Shown in pieces: positions 7,695-15,805 of a stretch of 64,000 nt of DNA. The notes under the pieces were generated by a model. The model worked only from the letters and a program-made list of their open reading frames with translations, made no database searches and was not told the DNA's origin. Source of the stretch: Pigmentiphaga sp. NML030171 (GTDB lineage: Bacteria; Pseudomonadota; Gammaproteobacteria; Burkholderiales; Burkholderiaceae_B); the NCBI RefSeq assembly GCF_002188635.1, contig NZ_NINX01000033.1, positions 62,001 through 126,000 on the forward strand. The letters run 5' to 3'. The position numbers and the translations under genes were made by a program. Positions within the stretch are counted from its first letter, which is position 1. Each line of letters opens with the position of its first letter.

Positions 7695-8664
7695 CGGGAC
7701 GCTGGCGGGCCGCGGCTTCCCGCGCCCGCGCCTCCAGCCCCGCGATCTCGTGCACCACGTCCAGGAAATGGCCGACCGCCGGCGAGACCGGACGATGGGC
7801 ATGGGTGATGACGCCCACGGGCGGAATCGTCAACGGCAGCGCGAAGGGCAGGATGGCGAACAGCCCCTGGTCGCGGTAGTGGGCCGCCACGCGCCCCGGC
7901 ACGACGGCCAGCATGGCCGACTTCTGGATCACGGCCTGGCTGAGCAGCAGCGACGCGGTCTCCACGCGCGGCCGGGGCACGGGCACGCCGGCCTTCACGA
8001 ACATCTGCTCGAACTGGGGCCGCATGGGCGCGAACTCGGTGGGCAGTATCCACTGCGACGCGGCCAGCTCGGACAGGTCCAGGCGCCGTCGGCGCGCCCA
8101 GGGATGGCCGCTGCGCACGACCACGCAGACGGGCTCGTCATACAACAGCTCGCTTCGGAACGCCGGATCCTGGGTGGCCGCGGTCAGGCGGCCCAGCACC
8201 ACGTCCAGTTCCTGGCGCGCCAGCGCCGGCAGCAGCACTTCGTTGCTGCCTTCGGTGGCCAGCACCACCACGTCCGGCCAGCGCTCGTGCAGCCGGTCCA
8301 GCGCCGTGCCCAGCAGCACCGACACCGCCGCCGGAAACACGCCCACCCGCACGCGGCCATGCGCGCCTTCGCGTATCAGCTGGACCTCGGTCAAGGAATC
8401 GCCCACGCTGCGCAGGATGCTGCGGGCCCACCGTATGGCCGCGTCACCACCCGGCGTGGGCCGCAACCCGCTGGACGAACGGGTGAACAACTGCGTGCCG
8501 TAGATGTCCTCGGCATCGCGCAGCAGCTTGCTGGCGGCGGGCTGCGTCATGCTGAGCCGCGCCGCGGCCTTGTGGATGCTGCCCGTGTTGTCCAGCACAT
8601 CGAGCAGTTCCAGGTGCCGCAGCCGCAGCCGGCCCCGCACGCGGTTGTCCAGCCGGATGTCCAT
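7633..8664 (-). CDS. LysR family transcriptional regulator
   Basis: A 343-residue LysR regulator of the GbpR/PcaQ-like type (RLRLRHLELLDVLDNTGSIH, then SMTQPAASKLLRDAE). The ATG at 8664 has an AAGGGGAG site just upstream. The gene runs tail to tail into the FAH gene with a 62-base coding overlap. The C-terminus (roughly the last 25 residues, rich in R, A and P) is encoded there and looks like read-through rather than conserved LysR sequence. It lies 41 bases downstream of the IclR gene on the same strand. Targets are probably the adjoining FAH or aldolase genes. Confidence 0.88.
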   Translation of the reverse strand: MDIRLDNRVRGRLRLRHLELLDVLDNTGSIHKAAARLSMTQPAASKLLRDAEDIYGTQLFTRSSSGLRPTPGGDAAIRWARSILRSVGDSLTEVQLIREGAHGRVRVGVFPAAVSVLLGTALDRLHERWPDVVVLATEGSNEVLLPALARQELDVVLGRLTAATQDPAFRSELLYDEPVCVVVRSGHPWARRRRLDLSELAASQWILPTEFAPMRPQFEQMFVKAGVPVPRPRVETASLLLSQAVIQKSAMLAVVPGRVAAHYRDQGLFAILPFALPLTIPPVGVITHAHRPVSPAVGHFLDVVHEIAGLEARAREAAARQRPVRQAAAGSPPAGRRGTRSGR

Positions 8665-8705
8665 GTTGCTCCCCTTGTCCCCCGCTCGCGGATCGGCGGG
8701 CGCGG

Positions 8706-9416
8706 TCATGACTCTTCCCCGTACACGGTGTCGCACCATGACTCCGACGCGCCCAGCGCCGCCGACAGCATCCGGCCATGCTCCATCAGCAGGGCCCGGT
8801 GGCCCGCCCCGTTCGGCTCCACCCGCTGCGCCAGGCCGGACAGCGTCAGCGCCCCCGCGAACGCGTCCTGGTCGCCGAACACCGGCACCGACCAGGACGT
8901 GACGAACTGGTGGTAGAGGCCGCTCGAATGCGTGGGCAGGTCCTCGGGCAGCGCGATCCGCCGGTCGCCCACGACCCAGACATGGAAGACCTGGCCGGTC
9001 GCGCTGTCGTCGAAAGGCAGCAGGCTGCCGGCCGTGAGCTGGTCATGCATGCCCTCGTTCGGCTGGATGCGGAACAGGCACAGGCGCTGGCCTTCGCTGG
9101 CCACGTAGTAAGACGCGGTTTCCCCGCTTGCCCGCGACAACTCGCGCAACTGCGGCACGACGATGTCGGCCAGGCGGAAACTGCGCTCGCACACCCTGCC
9201 CAGGTACAGCACCCGCGGGCCCAGCGAATAGCGGCCGTCGGCATGGCGCACCACGTAGCGCGTGCGCACCAGCGAATTCAGCAGACGATAGATGGTGGTC
9301 TTGTGCAGCGGCAGGCGCGCGGCGAAATCGGCCAGGCTGAGACGGTCGGCGTCCAGCCGGAAACAGTCCAGGACGGCCATGGCCCGCTCCACGGCGGTCA
9401 CGCCTTCGTTGCTCAT
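8706..9416 (-). CDS. IclR family transcriptional regulator
   Basis: A 236-residue IclR-type regulator. The N-terminal winged helix covers about residues 5-60 (AVERAMAVLDCFRLDAD, then LPLHKTTIYRLLNSLVR), followed by the IclR effector domain (ASGETASYYVASEGQRLCLF). It diverges from the RraA-like gene across a 126-base gap that holds the perfect palindrome CGTTGTA-N5-TACAACG. That points to control of the aldolase-Bug pair and of itself. Confidence 0.93.
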   Translation of the reverse strand: MSNEGVTAVERAMAVLDCFRLDADRLSLADFAARLPLHKTTIYRLLNSLVRTRYVVRHADGRYSLGPRVLYLGRVCERSFRLADIVVPQLRELSRASGETASYYVASEGQRLCLFRIQPNEGMHDQLTAGSLLPFDDSATGQVFHVWVVGDRRIALPEDLPTHSSGLYHQFVTSWSVPVFGDQDAFAGALTLSGLAQRVEPNGAGHRALLMEHGRMLSAALGASESWCDTVYGEES

Positions 9417-9457
9417 GCGGCTTTCCTTGATGCAGGTCCGGCATCGTACCGACCAAT

Positions 9458-9476
9458 CGTTGTATAGCGTACAACG
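9458..9476. promoter_or_regulatory. palindrome CGTTGTA-N5-TACAACG, candidate IclR operator
   Basis: Perfect 7-base arms with a 5-base spacer lie in the gap between the divergent iclR and RraA-like genes, 42 bases before the iclR start codon. IclR-family sites are commonly short palindromes of this size. Binding is inferred. Confidence 0.55.
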
Positions 9477-9542
9477 AAATTGTATGGATTAAAGTCCCAT
9501 CGAGCGGCCCGGCCCGTGCCGCAGTTCTTCCCAGGAGTTCGC

Positions 9543-10175
9543 ATGACATCCGCCTTCGACCATCCCGACTGGCTGGCCTCCTCCCTGCTGGCCGACGTCG
9601 GCGCCTACGCGCTGTCCGCGCGCATCAAGCCGCTGGATCCGGCCTGGCGGCTCTGGGGTCCGGCCCTGCCGGTGTCCGTCCCTCCCGGCGACAACCTTGC
9701 CATCCACCATGCGCTGACCCTCTGCCGGGCCGGCGAGGTGCTGGTGATCGATGCCCAGGCCTATCTGGAACGCGCCGTCATGGGCGGCATCATGACCACC
9801 CAGTCCAAGGCCGCCGGCCTGGCCGGCGTGGTCATCGACGGCGCGATCCGCGACAGCCTGGAGCTGGTCGGGCTGGGCCTGCCGGTCTTCGCGGCGGGAA
9901 CGCACCCGGCCGGCCCCTCGAAGAAGGGCGACGGCAGCGTGCTGCATCCCATCGTCTGCGCGGGCGCCCCCGTGCGCGCGGGCGACTGGATCCACGGCGA
10001 CTGCGACGGCGTGGTGGTCGTGCCGCTGGAACGCAGGGACGAACTGCTGGCCGCCGCGCACGCGAAGTACCTGCGCGAGCGGGAACGCATGGCCGCCATC
10101 GCCCGGGGCGAGCTCAAGCCCGCCTGGCTGGACGCGGACCTGGCCCGCGCCGCCATCGCCGTGGGCGCCCGTTAG
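9543..10175 (+). CDS. RraA/HMG aldolase family protein
   Basis: A 210-residue protein of the RraA-like 4-hydroxy-4-methyl-2-oxoglutarate aldolase/oxaloacetate decarboxylase family. The conserved core is present: AVMGGIMTTQSKAAGLAGVV, then DGAIRD with the metal-binding acid, PVFAAGTHPAGPSKK, and GDWIHGDCDGVVVVP. An AGGAG site precedes the ATG. In metabolism these enzymes cleave HMG or CHA-type aldols late in aromatic ring degradation. The gene is followed 44 bases later by a Bug receptor, which suggests import and cleavage of an organic acid under IclR control. Confidence 0.9.
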   Translation: MTSAFDHPDWLASSLLADVGAYALSARIKPLDPAWRLWGPALPVSVPPGDNLAIHHALTLCRAGEVLVIDAQAYLERAVMGGIMTTQSKAAGLAGVVIDGAIRDSLELVGLGLPVFAAGTHPAGPSKKGDGSVLHPIVCAGAPVRAGDWIHGDCDGVVVVPLERRDELLAAAHAKYLRERERMAAIARGELKPAWLDADLARAAIAVGAR

Positions 10176-10219
10176 CGCGCATGCCGCGCGCCTATCCCAT
10201 AACGAACCGGAGACGACTC

Positions 10220-11188
10220 ATGTATCGACGCCCCTTCCTGGCCGGCGCCCTGGCGAGCCTGGCCTTGTGCGCAGCGCCCACCGCCGGCGCGCAATCCTAT
10301 CCCGCCAAGCCCCTGCGCTTCGTCGTGCCGTTCGCCGCGGGCGGCCCGGCCGACGTGGTGGCGCGCGAGGTCGCCACCCGGCTGGGCCAGCAACTGGGCC
10401 AGACCATCGTGGTGGAAAACATGGGCGGCGGCCACGGCGTCCCGGCCATGAACGCCGTCGGCCGCGCGGCTCCCGACGGCTACACGCTGCTGATGGCGGC
10501 GTCGGGCAACGTCACCATCCAGCCGCTGACCATGCGCAGCAGCGCCGAGGCGATGAAGCGCCTGGTGCCGGTCGGCATGGTGTCCAGCAGTCCCCACGTG
10601 CTGGTGGTGACGACGAAGATTCCCGTCACCAGCGTGCAAGAGCTGATCGACTACGCCCGCCAGCACCCGGGCAAGGTGAACTTCGGCTCGGCCGGCACCG
10701 GCGGCGTGGCGCACCTGGGCATGGAGCTGTTCAAGGCCCTGAGCCGCACCCAGATCGAGCACATCCCCTACAAGGGCACCTCGCAGGTCATGGTGGACCT
10801 GGCCTCGGGCGAGGTCCAGGCCCTGTTCAGCAGCATGCCGTCGCTGAAGGCCCTGATCGACAAGGGCTCGATCCGGGCGCTGGGGCTGACGGCTCCCAGC
10901 AAGGCGTCGGACACCGCCAGCCTGCCGCTGATCTCGGCCACGCTGCCCGGCATGGAATACACCACCTGGTACGGCCTGTACGCGCCCACAGGCACGCCGC
11001 GGCCCGTCATCGACAAGCTCAACGCCGAGCTGCGCAAGACGCTGACCGACCCGGCGCTGGTCGCCCGCATGCGCGAGCAAAGCGTGGACCTGATCGCCAG
11101 TACACCCGCCGAACTGGATGCCCGCACGAAGCAGGACACCGAGAAATGGGGCCGGCTGATCAAGGAAGAGAACCTGAAGATCGACTGA
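10220..11188 (+). CDS. TctC/Bug-type tripartite tricarboxylate receptor
   Basis: A 322-residue periplasmic solute receptor of the Bug/TctC family. The signal peptide covers about residues 1-25 (ending PTAGAQSYP). The family signatures follow: KPLRFVVPFAAGGPADVVAR, RAAPDGYTLLM, then HIPYKGTSQVMVDLASGEVQ. I start at the ATG at 10220, behind a GGAG site, because the signal peptide begins there. No TctA/TctB membrane genes are nearby, as is common in these genomes. It is transcribed with the RraA-like gene and ends in a strong terminator. The ligand is probably a carboxylate. Confidence 0.93.
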   Translation: MYRRPFLAGALASLALCAAPTAGAQSYPAKPLRFVVPFAAGGPADVVAREVATRLGQQLGQTIVVENMGGGHGVPAMNAVGRAAPDGYTLLMAASGNVTIQPLTMRSSAEAMKRLVPVGMVSSSPHVLVVTTKIPVTSVQELIDYARQHPGKVNFGSAGTGGVAHLGMELFKALSRTQIEHIPYKGTSQVMVDLASGEVQALFSSMPSLKALIDKGSIRALGLTAPSKASDTASLPLISATLPGMEYTTWYGLYAPTGTPRPVIDKLNAELRKTLTDPALVARMREQSVDLIASTPAELDARTKQDTEKWGRLIKEENLKID

Positions 11189-11210
11189 CCGCTTCCCCGG
11201 CTCCATCCGA

Positions 11211-11247
11211 CGCCCGCGACCGGTTTGCCCGGTCGCGGGCGTTTTTT
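11211..11247 (+). terminator. rho-independent terminator
   Basis: GCCCGCGACCGG pairs with CCGGTCGCGGGC around a short loop and is followed by G and six T. It ends the aldolase-Bug transcript and insulates the iron-uptake genes downstream. Confidence 0.93.
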
Positions 11248-11275
11248 GGCTCTTTTCAAGAATCAAAATATAAAT

Positions 11276-11294
11276 GATAGTGAGAATTAATCTT
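11276..11294 (+). promoter_or_regulatory. Fur-box-like site upstream of the TonB receptor
   Basis: GATAGTGAGAATTAATCTT matches 13 of 19 positions of the classical Fur consensus. It lies in an AT-rich island about 45 bases before the TonB-receptor start. With a heme/siderophore-type receptor downstream, iron regulation is likely. Fur binding itself is inferred. Confidence 0.55.
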
Positions 11295-11338
11295 GATTAA
11301 AATCAATATTTGCTCAAGAATCTCGGCTTCGTTCGTCC

Positions 11339-13414
11339 ATGCCTCGCGGCCCGGTTGGTTCCATGTCCCGTTCGTCCTCCTTCCTCTCCACGCCGTCCCG
11401 CCTGCGCCGGGCGCTCCATGTCGCCCTGAGCGCGCCCCTGGCCACCGCCGCCGTGGCCATGGCGCAGGAGACCCACACGCTCGCGCCCGTCGTCGTCACC
11501 GGCACCCGCACCGAGAAGGCACTGGACGACACCCCCATCCGCACCGAAGTCGTCACCCGCGAGGAAATCGAGCGCACCCATGCCCGCACCCTGACCCAGG
11601 CGCTGGAGAACATCCCCGGCCTGCAGCTGCGGGAAATCCACGGCAAGTCGGGCTATGAGCTGTCCCTGCAGGGCCTGAGCAGCGACCAGGTGCTGGTGCT
11701 GATCGACGGCCTGCCGATCTCGGCCAGCACCGGCTCCACGGTGGACCTGAGCCAGTACCTGCTGACGGACGTCGACCACATCGAAGTGGTCAAGGGCGCC
11801 ACCTCGGCGCAATACGGCAGCTCGGCCATGGGCGGCGTCATCAACGTCATCACCCGCCCCGCGCAGCCGGGACTGTCGGGCACGGCCACCCTGGATGCCG
11901 GCAGCTACGGCAGCCAGAACAGCAAGGGCGGTTCGCGGCGGCCGGCCAACCGGCACGGCCAGTTCTCCATCCAGGGCGGCAACGAACAACTGCGCGGCCG
12001 CATCGCGGCCGACGTGCTGGACGACGATGGCTTCGGCGTCAACCCCGATGCCTGGAGCCGCCAGGGCGACGAGATCCGCCGCCAGCAGTATTCGGCACGC
12101 GTGGACTGGCTGCCCGGCGCCCGCCAGCGCTACTTCGTGGACGGCAGCATCTACCGCGAGGACGATACCCAGCGCTACACCACCTTCGTGCCGCCCAACC
12201 TGCTGCCGCAGCGCAAGACCGAGACCATCGAGCGCAAGCGCATCACCGGCGGCGGCCAGTGGGAACTCGGCAACGGCACCAGGCTGCAACTGAAGGGCGT
12301 GGGCGAGCGCTACGACAGCACCTCTCAGGCCTACTCCAACGACTTCCCGACCACGCGCCGCAATGCCAAGCAGGAAATGGGGCACCTGACCGCGCAGGTG
12401 GACCTGCCGGCCTGGCGCAACCAGCTGTGGCAATTCGGCGCCGACTACCACTACGAAGACCTGAAGCAGGACAACAACGGCGTCTCCGAATTCGTGCGCA
12501 GCGGTTCGGTCGATCGTTCCAGCAAGGAAGTCTTCGCCCAGAACGACATCATCTTCAACGACACCTGGGAACTGCTGCTGGGCGCCCGCTACCAGGACGA
12601 CTCCGACTTCGGCGGCCACTTCGCGCCCAAGGCCAGCCTGCGCGGCAAGCTGCTCAACACCCAGGACTGGAACGGCGTGCTGCGGGCAAGCTTCGGCCAG
12701 GGCTATCGCGTGCCCAACCTCAAGGAACGCTACTACCTGTTCGACCACCGCGCCCTGGGCTACATGGTGCTGGGCAATCCCGACCTGAAGCCCGAGGCCT
12801 CCAACAGCTTCCAGCTGGGCGGCACCCTGACCTTCCGCCAGGACGTCACGTTCGAGATCAATGCCTTCATGAACCGGGTGAAGGACCTGATCCAGACGGA
12901 CATGAGCAATACCACCATCATCGATGGCGTCACGGCCTACACCTACCGCAACATCGCGCGCGCCCGCACCCAGGGCATCGAGACCGGCCTGCGCTGGCAG
13001 GCCACGCCGGCCCTCGCGCTGAACGCCGGCTACACCTTCACCGACGCCAAGAACCTGGACACCGGCGGCGAACTGACCCGGCGGCCGCGCCACATCGGCC
13101 GCATCGGCGCCGACTGGCGCGCCCTGCCCGACACCACGGTATCCGTGCGCACCCGCATCCAGAGCAGCGAGCTGATCTCGTCCGACGACGTCGCCCAGTC
13201 CAACGGCGGCTCGGGCGGCGGCGGCCGCTCGCCGGGCTGGACCACGCTGGACCTGACGGTGAACCAGAAGATCGGCCGCCAGCTCACGGTGTTCGCCGGC
13301 ATCAACAACCTGTTCGACCGCCAGCGCGACTTCTCCAATCCAACCGATTTCGGCCCGCTCCGAGGCCGCTTCGTCTACGTCGGGGCGCGCTACGCCTTCG
13401 GCTCGACCCAATGA
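11339..13414 (+). CDS. TonB-dependent outer-membrane receptor
   Basis: A 691-residue TonB-dependent receptor of the BtuB/FepA/heme group. A signal peptide ends near AMAQE. The TonB box region and plug follow (LAPVVVTGTRTEKALDDTPI, then LTQALENIPGL, VLVLIDGLPI, and the plug end SSAMGGVINVITR). The barrel ends in ARYAFGSTQ, slightly past the usual terminal aromatic. The ATG at 11363 is an equally good start, since neither has a clear ribosome site. A HmuY-like lipoprotein gene follows at once, so the pair probably captures heme or another iron source across the outer membrane. Confidence 0.93.
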   Translation: MPRGPVGSMSRSSSFLSTPSRLRRALHVALSAPLATAAVAMAQETHTLAPVVVTGTRTEKALDDTPIRTEVVTREEIERTHARTLTQALENIPGLQLREIHGKSGYELSLQGLSSDQVLVLIDGLPISASTGSTVDLSQYLLTDVDHIEVVKGATSAQYGSSAMGGVINVITRPAQPGLSGTATLDAGSYGSQNSKGGSRRPANRHGQFSIQGGNEQLRGRIAADVLDDDGFGVNPDAWSRQGDEIRRQQYSARVDWLPGARQRYFVDGSIYREDDTQRYTTFVPPNLLPQRKTETIERKRITGGGQWELGNGTRLQLKGVGERYDSTSQAYSNDFPTTRRNAKQEMGHLTAQVDLPAWRNQLWQFGADYHYEDLKQDNNGVSEFVRSGSVDRSSKEVFAQNDIIFNDTWELLLGARYQDDSDFGGHFAPKASLRGKLLNTQDWNGVLRASFGQGYRVPNLKERYYLFDHRALGYMVLGNPDLKPEASNSFQLGGTLTFRQDVTFEINAFMNRVKDLIQTDMSNTTIIDGVTAYTYRNIARARTQGIETGLRWQATPALALNAGYTFTDAKNLDTGGELTRRPRHIGRIGADWRALPDTTVSVRTRIQSSELISSDDVAQSNGGSGGGGRSPGWTTLDLTVNQKIGRQLTVFAGINNLFDRQRDFSNPTDFGPLRGRFVYVGARYAFGSTQ

Positions 13415-13437
13415 CCTTTCCTAGGGGGGAACCCATC

Positions 13438-14760
13438 ATGCAATCCAGATCCTTGTTCACGCTCGGCGCCCTGTGCGCCGCCCTGGCGCTCGCGGGCTGC
13501 GGCGGTGGCGGCGATGGGGGCGGCAGCAGCGGAGGCGGCAACAATGGCGGCGGGAACGGCGGCGGCACGACGCCTACGCCCACCAACAAGTTCACGCAAA
13601 GCGGCGAATGGACATTCACCCTGCCTGCGGCCGGTGCCTCGATCTGCTATGACTTCGATACCAAGGCGGCCATGGCGAACTGCTCCGGCAATACCTGGGA
13701 CCTGAAGCTGACCAGCAGCGGCCTGACCGGTACGCTGTGGACCAACAGCGGCACCAGCGGAACCGGATCGGGCGGTGCCTTCGGCGGACCGTTCGAGCAC
13801 ACCTGGACCGAACTGAAGACCTACCAGAACGCCACGACGGATCCGACCAGCGGCGCGGCCCTCCCCGCCACCGTCTACGCCGCCGATGCCGCGGCCAGCG
13901 TGTTCACCGGCACCAACGACATCCGCGCCGCCGCGTTCGAGTATGGCGTGACGGGCAGCACCACCGACCACAGCCTCTACCCCAACTTCCGCGTCTTCCT
14001 GATCACCGCCAACAGCGCAGCGGTGGTCGGATCGACCACCACGCCGGTCACCACCGGCGACGGCGTGTTCGCCCTGCAGATCACCGGCTACTACGGCGGC
14101 CCGGGCGGCACGACCTCCGGCCACATCTCGTTCCGCTGGGTTACCCGGACGACCGCTCCCGTCATCCAGACCGCCACGGTCGACGCCACCAGCGGCTGGG
14201 TCTACTACGACCTGGTCAACAAGCGCACCGTGGACGAGAGCGGCGCATGGCACATCGCCTTCAACCGCTACAACGTCAAGCTGAACGGCGGATCCTCGGG
14301 TACCGGTACCGTCGCCGGCTTCCTCGGCAAGACCCCGGCCGGCTTCTACGACTCCACCGGCAAGCCCATTGCCGCCAAGTTCACCAGCACGACCAGCATC
14401 TCGGACACCGAAGCCGAATTGACCGCCGCCGACCTGGCCACGCCGGCCCGGACCTCCGCGTGGGTCAAGGACAGCAACGCCTCGGCGCTGAACCCCGCCG
14501 TGCAAGGCTCCTACCCCAATCCGCTGAGCTATGGCTGGTACACCTACTACCCCACCGCGGCCGCCGCCAAGAACGCCGGGCTGCCCGAAGTCGCCCACAT
14601 CATCAGCGCCAACCCGGCCAACGGCACCCTGATCCGCAACGGCGAAGGCAGCAGCTACACGCGCCTGCACCTGACGGGCATCAGCTACGCCGATCCCCAG
14701 GACGCCAACAGTACCCAGACGTGGACCTTCGCCTACGATCTCCAGCCAGCCGCTGACTGA
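13438..14760 (+). CDS. HmuY-like surface lipoprotein with two repeated units
   Basis: A 440-residue lipoprotein. The lipobox is LALAGC, followed by a glycine/serine-rich linker of about 25 residues. The second half carries the HmuY-type segment GWVYYDLVNKRTVDESGAWH followed by IAFNRYNVKLNGG. The first half holds a similar unit (CYDFDTKAAMANCSGNTWDL, then TSGTGSGGAFGG), so the domain seems to be present twice; HmuY itself is about 216 residues. AGGGGGGA precedes the ATG, 23 bases after the receptor stop. HmuY binds heme and hands it to the receptor; the same role is inferred here. Confidence 0.8.
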   Translation: MQSRSLFTLGALCAALALAGCGGGGDGGGSSGGGNNGGGNGGGTTPTPTNKFTQSGEWTFTLPAAGASICYDFDTKAAMANCSGNTWDLKLTSSGLTGTLWTNSGTSGTGSGGAFGGPFEHTWTELKTYQNATTDPTSGAALPATVYAADAAASVFTGTNDIRAAAFEYGVTGSTTDHSLYPNFRVFLITANSAAVVGSTTTPVTTGDGVFALQITGYYGGPGGTTSGHISFRWVTRTTAPVIQTATVDATSGWVYYDLVNKRTVDESGAWHIAFNRYNVKLNGGSSGTGTVAGFLGKTPAGFYDSTGKPIAAKFTSTTSISDTEAELTAADLATPARTSAWVKDSNASALNPAVQGSYPNPLSYGWYTYYPTAAAAKNAGLPEVAHIISANPANGTLIRNGEGSSYTRLHLTGISYADPQDANSTQTWTFAYDLQPAAD

Positions 14761-14786
14761 TTAATTTTGGAGCGGTTGTACCTTCA

Positions 14787-14816
14787 CCGCTGCTCTTCGG
14801 AGCAGCGGTTTTTTTT
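14787..14816 (+). terminator. rho-independent terminator
   Basis: CCGCTGCTC-TTCG-GAGCAGCGG forms a perfect 9-bp stem with a stable UUCG tetraloop, followed by eight T. It ends the receptor-lipoprotein transcript. Confidence 0.95.
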
Positions 14817-14985
14817 CGTCGCGAAAGCGCCATGCACGTGAAATTCAACATGACATTCTTGGCATAGGAAGAACGAGTCCAGCCGTCAAGATACCTTTCT
14901 CTTTTCCGTAGAGACCGCAAAGCCTATCGAGCCACGCCAGCGCCTCGAAGCGGCAAAGCCCGGCGCTCACCCCGGCCTCCATCGA

Positions 14986-15000
14986 TAACCTTTTAGGTTA
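14986..15000 (+). promoter_or_regulatory. MqsA operator palindrome TAACCT-TTT-AGGTTA
   Basis: Perfect 6-base arms around TTT, 9 bases before the mqsR start. The sequence matches the AACCT-N3-AGGTT recognition palindrome established for E. coli MqsA. It should mediate autorepression of mqsRA. Confidence 0.9.
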
Positions 15001-15008
15001 AAATCCTT

Positions 15009-15305
15009 GTGGAAAAGAGAACCCCTCATTGCAAGCTGTCTTGGGTCAGAGCGCTAATCCAAGCAGGACAGGTTCGGGCAACAGCCTCGGCACTCGCGGG
15101 GGGTGCCTCGCTGGGCCTGGACTTCGATGGAATGATCAACGTAATCACGGCACTGACGCCCCAGGATTTCCATAAAAGCATGACTACACATGCCAACCAT
15201 CGCATCTGGCAAGACGTTTACCGGCCCAAGACGGCGGTTGGTCAGGTCTACCTGAAATTGACGATCATTCAGGACGTTCTCATTGTGTCCTTCAAGGAAC
15301 TGTGA
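15009..15305 (+). CDS. mqsR: type II toxin, mRNA interferase MqsR
   Basis: A 98-residue MqsR, a ribosome-independent endoribonuclease that cuts mRNA at GC-containing sites. Its length equals that of E. coli MqsR. The start MEKRTPHCKLS and the stretch HRIWQDVYRPKTAVGQVYLK match it closely. The catalytic residues Lys56, Gln68 and Tyr81 are all in their E. coli positions. The start codon is GTG. As in E. coli, the toxin gene precedes its antitoxin, and the MqsA palindrome lies directly upstream. The toxin looks intact. Confidence 0.97.
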   Translation: MEKRTPHCKLSWVRALIQAGQVRATASALAGGASLGLDFDGMINVITALTPQDFHKSMTTHANHRIWQDVYRPKTAVGQVYLKLTIIQDVLIVSFKEL

Positions 15306-15307
15306 TC

Positions 15308-15709
15308 ATGCGATGCCCCATTTGCGCAGCGGCCAAGCTGGTACATGACACCCGCGACCTTTCATACAGCTACAAGGGAGAAACCACTTCCATCCCGGCT
15401 GTAAGTGGCGACTATTGTCCAGCCTGCGGGGAGAGCGTGCTTGATACCGTCGAATCGGAACGCGTGAGCGCAGCCATGCTGACGTTCAATCGCCAGGTCA
15501 ATGCAAAGTGGGTTGATCCCGATTTCATAGCCAACGTGCGCAAGAAGCTGGCGCTTGACCAACGCGAAGCAGCCGAGATTTTCGGCGGCGGCGTCAACGC
15601 TTTCTCGCGCTACGAGACCGGCAAGACCAAACCTCCGCTGGCGCTGATCAAACTGCTCAAGGTACTGAACCGCCATCCCGAGTTGCTGGACGAGGTCAGG
15701 GCCGTTTAG
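15308..15709 (+). CDS. mqsA: antitoxin/transcriptional repressor MqsA
   Basis: A 133-residue two-domain antitoxin. The N-terminal zinc domain has Cys3, Cys6, Cys37 and Cys40 in exactly the E. coli spacing and should bind MqsR. The C-terminal Xre-type helix-turn-helix (EIFGGGVNAFSRYETG) keeps Asn97 and Arg101, which read the operator in E. coli. The ATG at 15308 is preferred over the GTG at 15302, which overlaps the mqsR stop, because it aligns with the E. coli N-terminus. Together with mqsR this is a complete module. Confidence 0.97.
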   Translation: MRCPICAAAKLVHDTRDLSYSYKGETTSIPAVSGDYCPACGESVLDTVESERVSAAMLTFNRQVNAKWVDPDFIANVRKKLALDQREAAEIFGGGVNAFSRYETGKTKPPLALIKLLKVLNRHPELLDEVRAV

Positions 15710-15805
15710 GAAGCCGAATAGCCCCCCAGCCGACCGCCCGTCTGATAATATTTCCCGCGCCGTCGCAAGCCTCTCCCCACCCTCCCACCCACCGGAGAAA
15801 CCCTC

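Noticed and set aside
11303-13411. A 700-codon open frame antisense to the TonB receptor
   Set aside because: Low-complexity composition rich in A, G, R, Q and H, and no motifs; it mirrors the receptor's codon pattern.
13500-13580. Glycine-codon-rich stretch as a separate repeat element
   Set aside because: It is the flexible linker after the lipobox of the HmuY-like lipoprotein, not an independent repeat.
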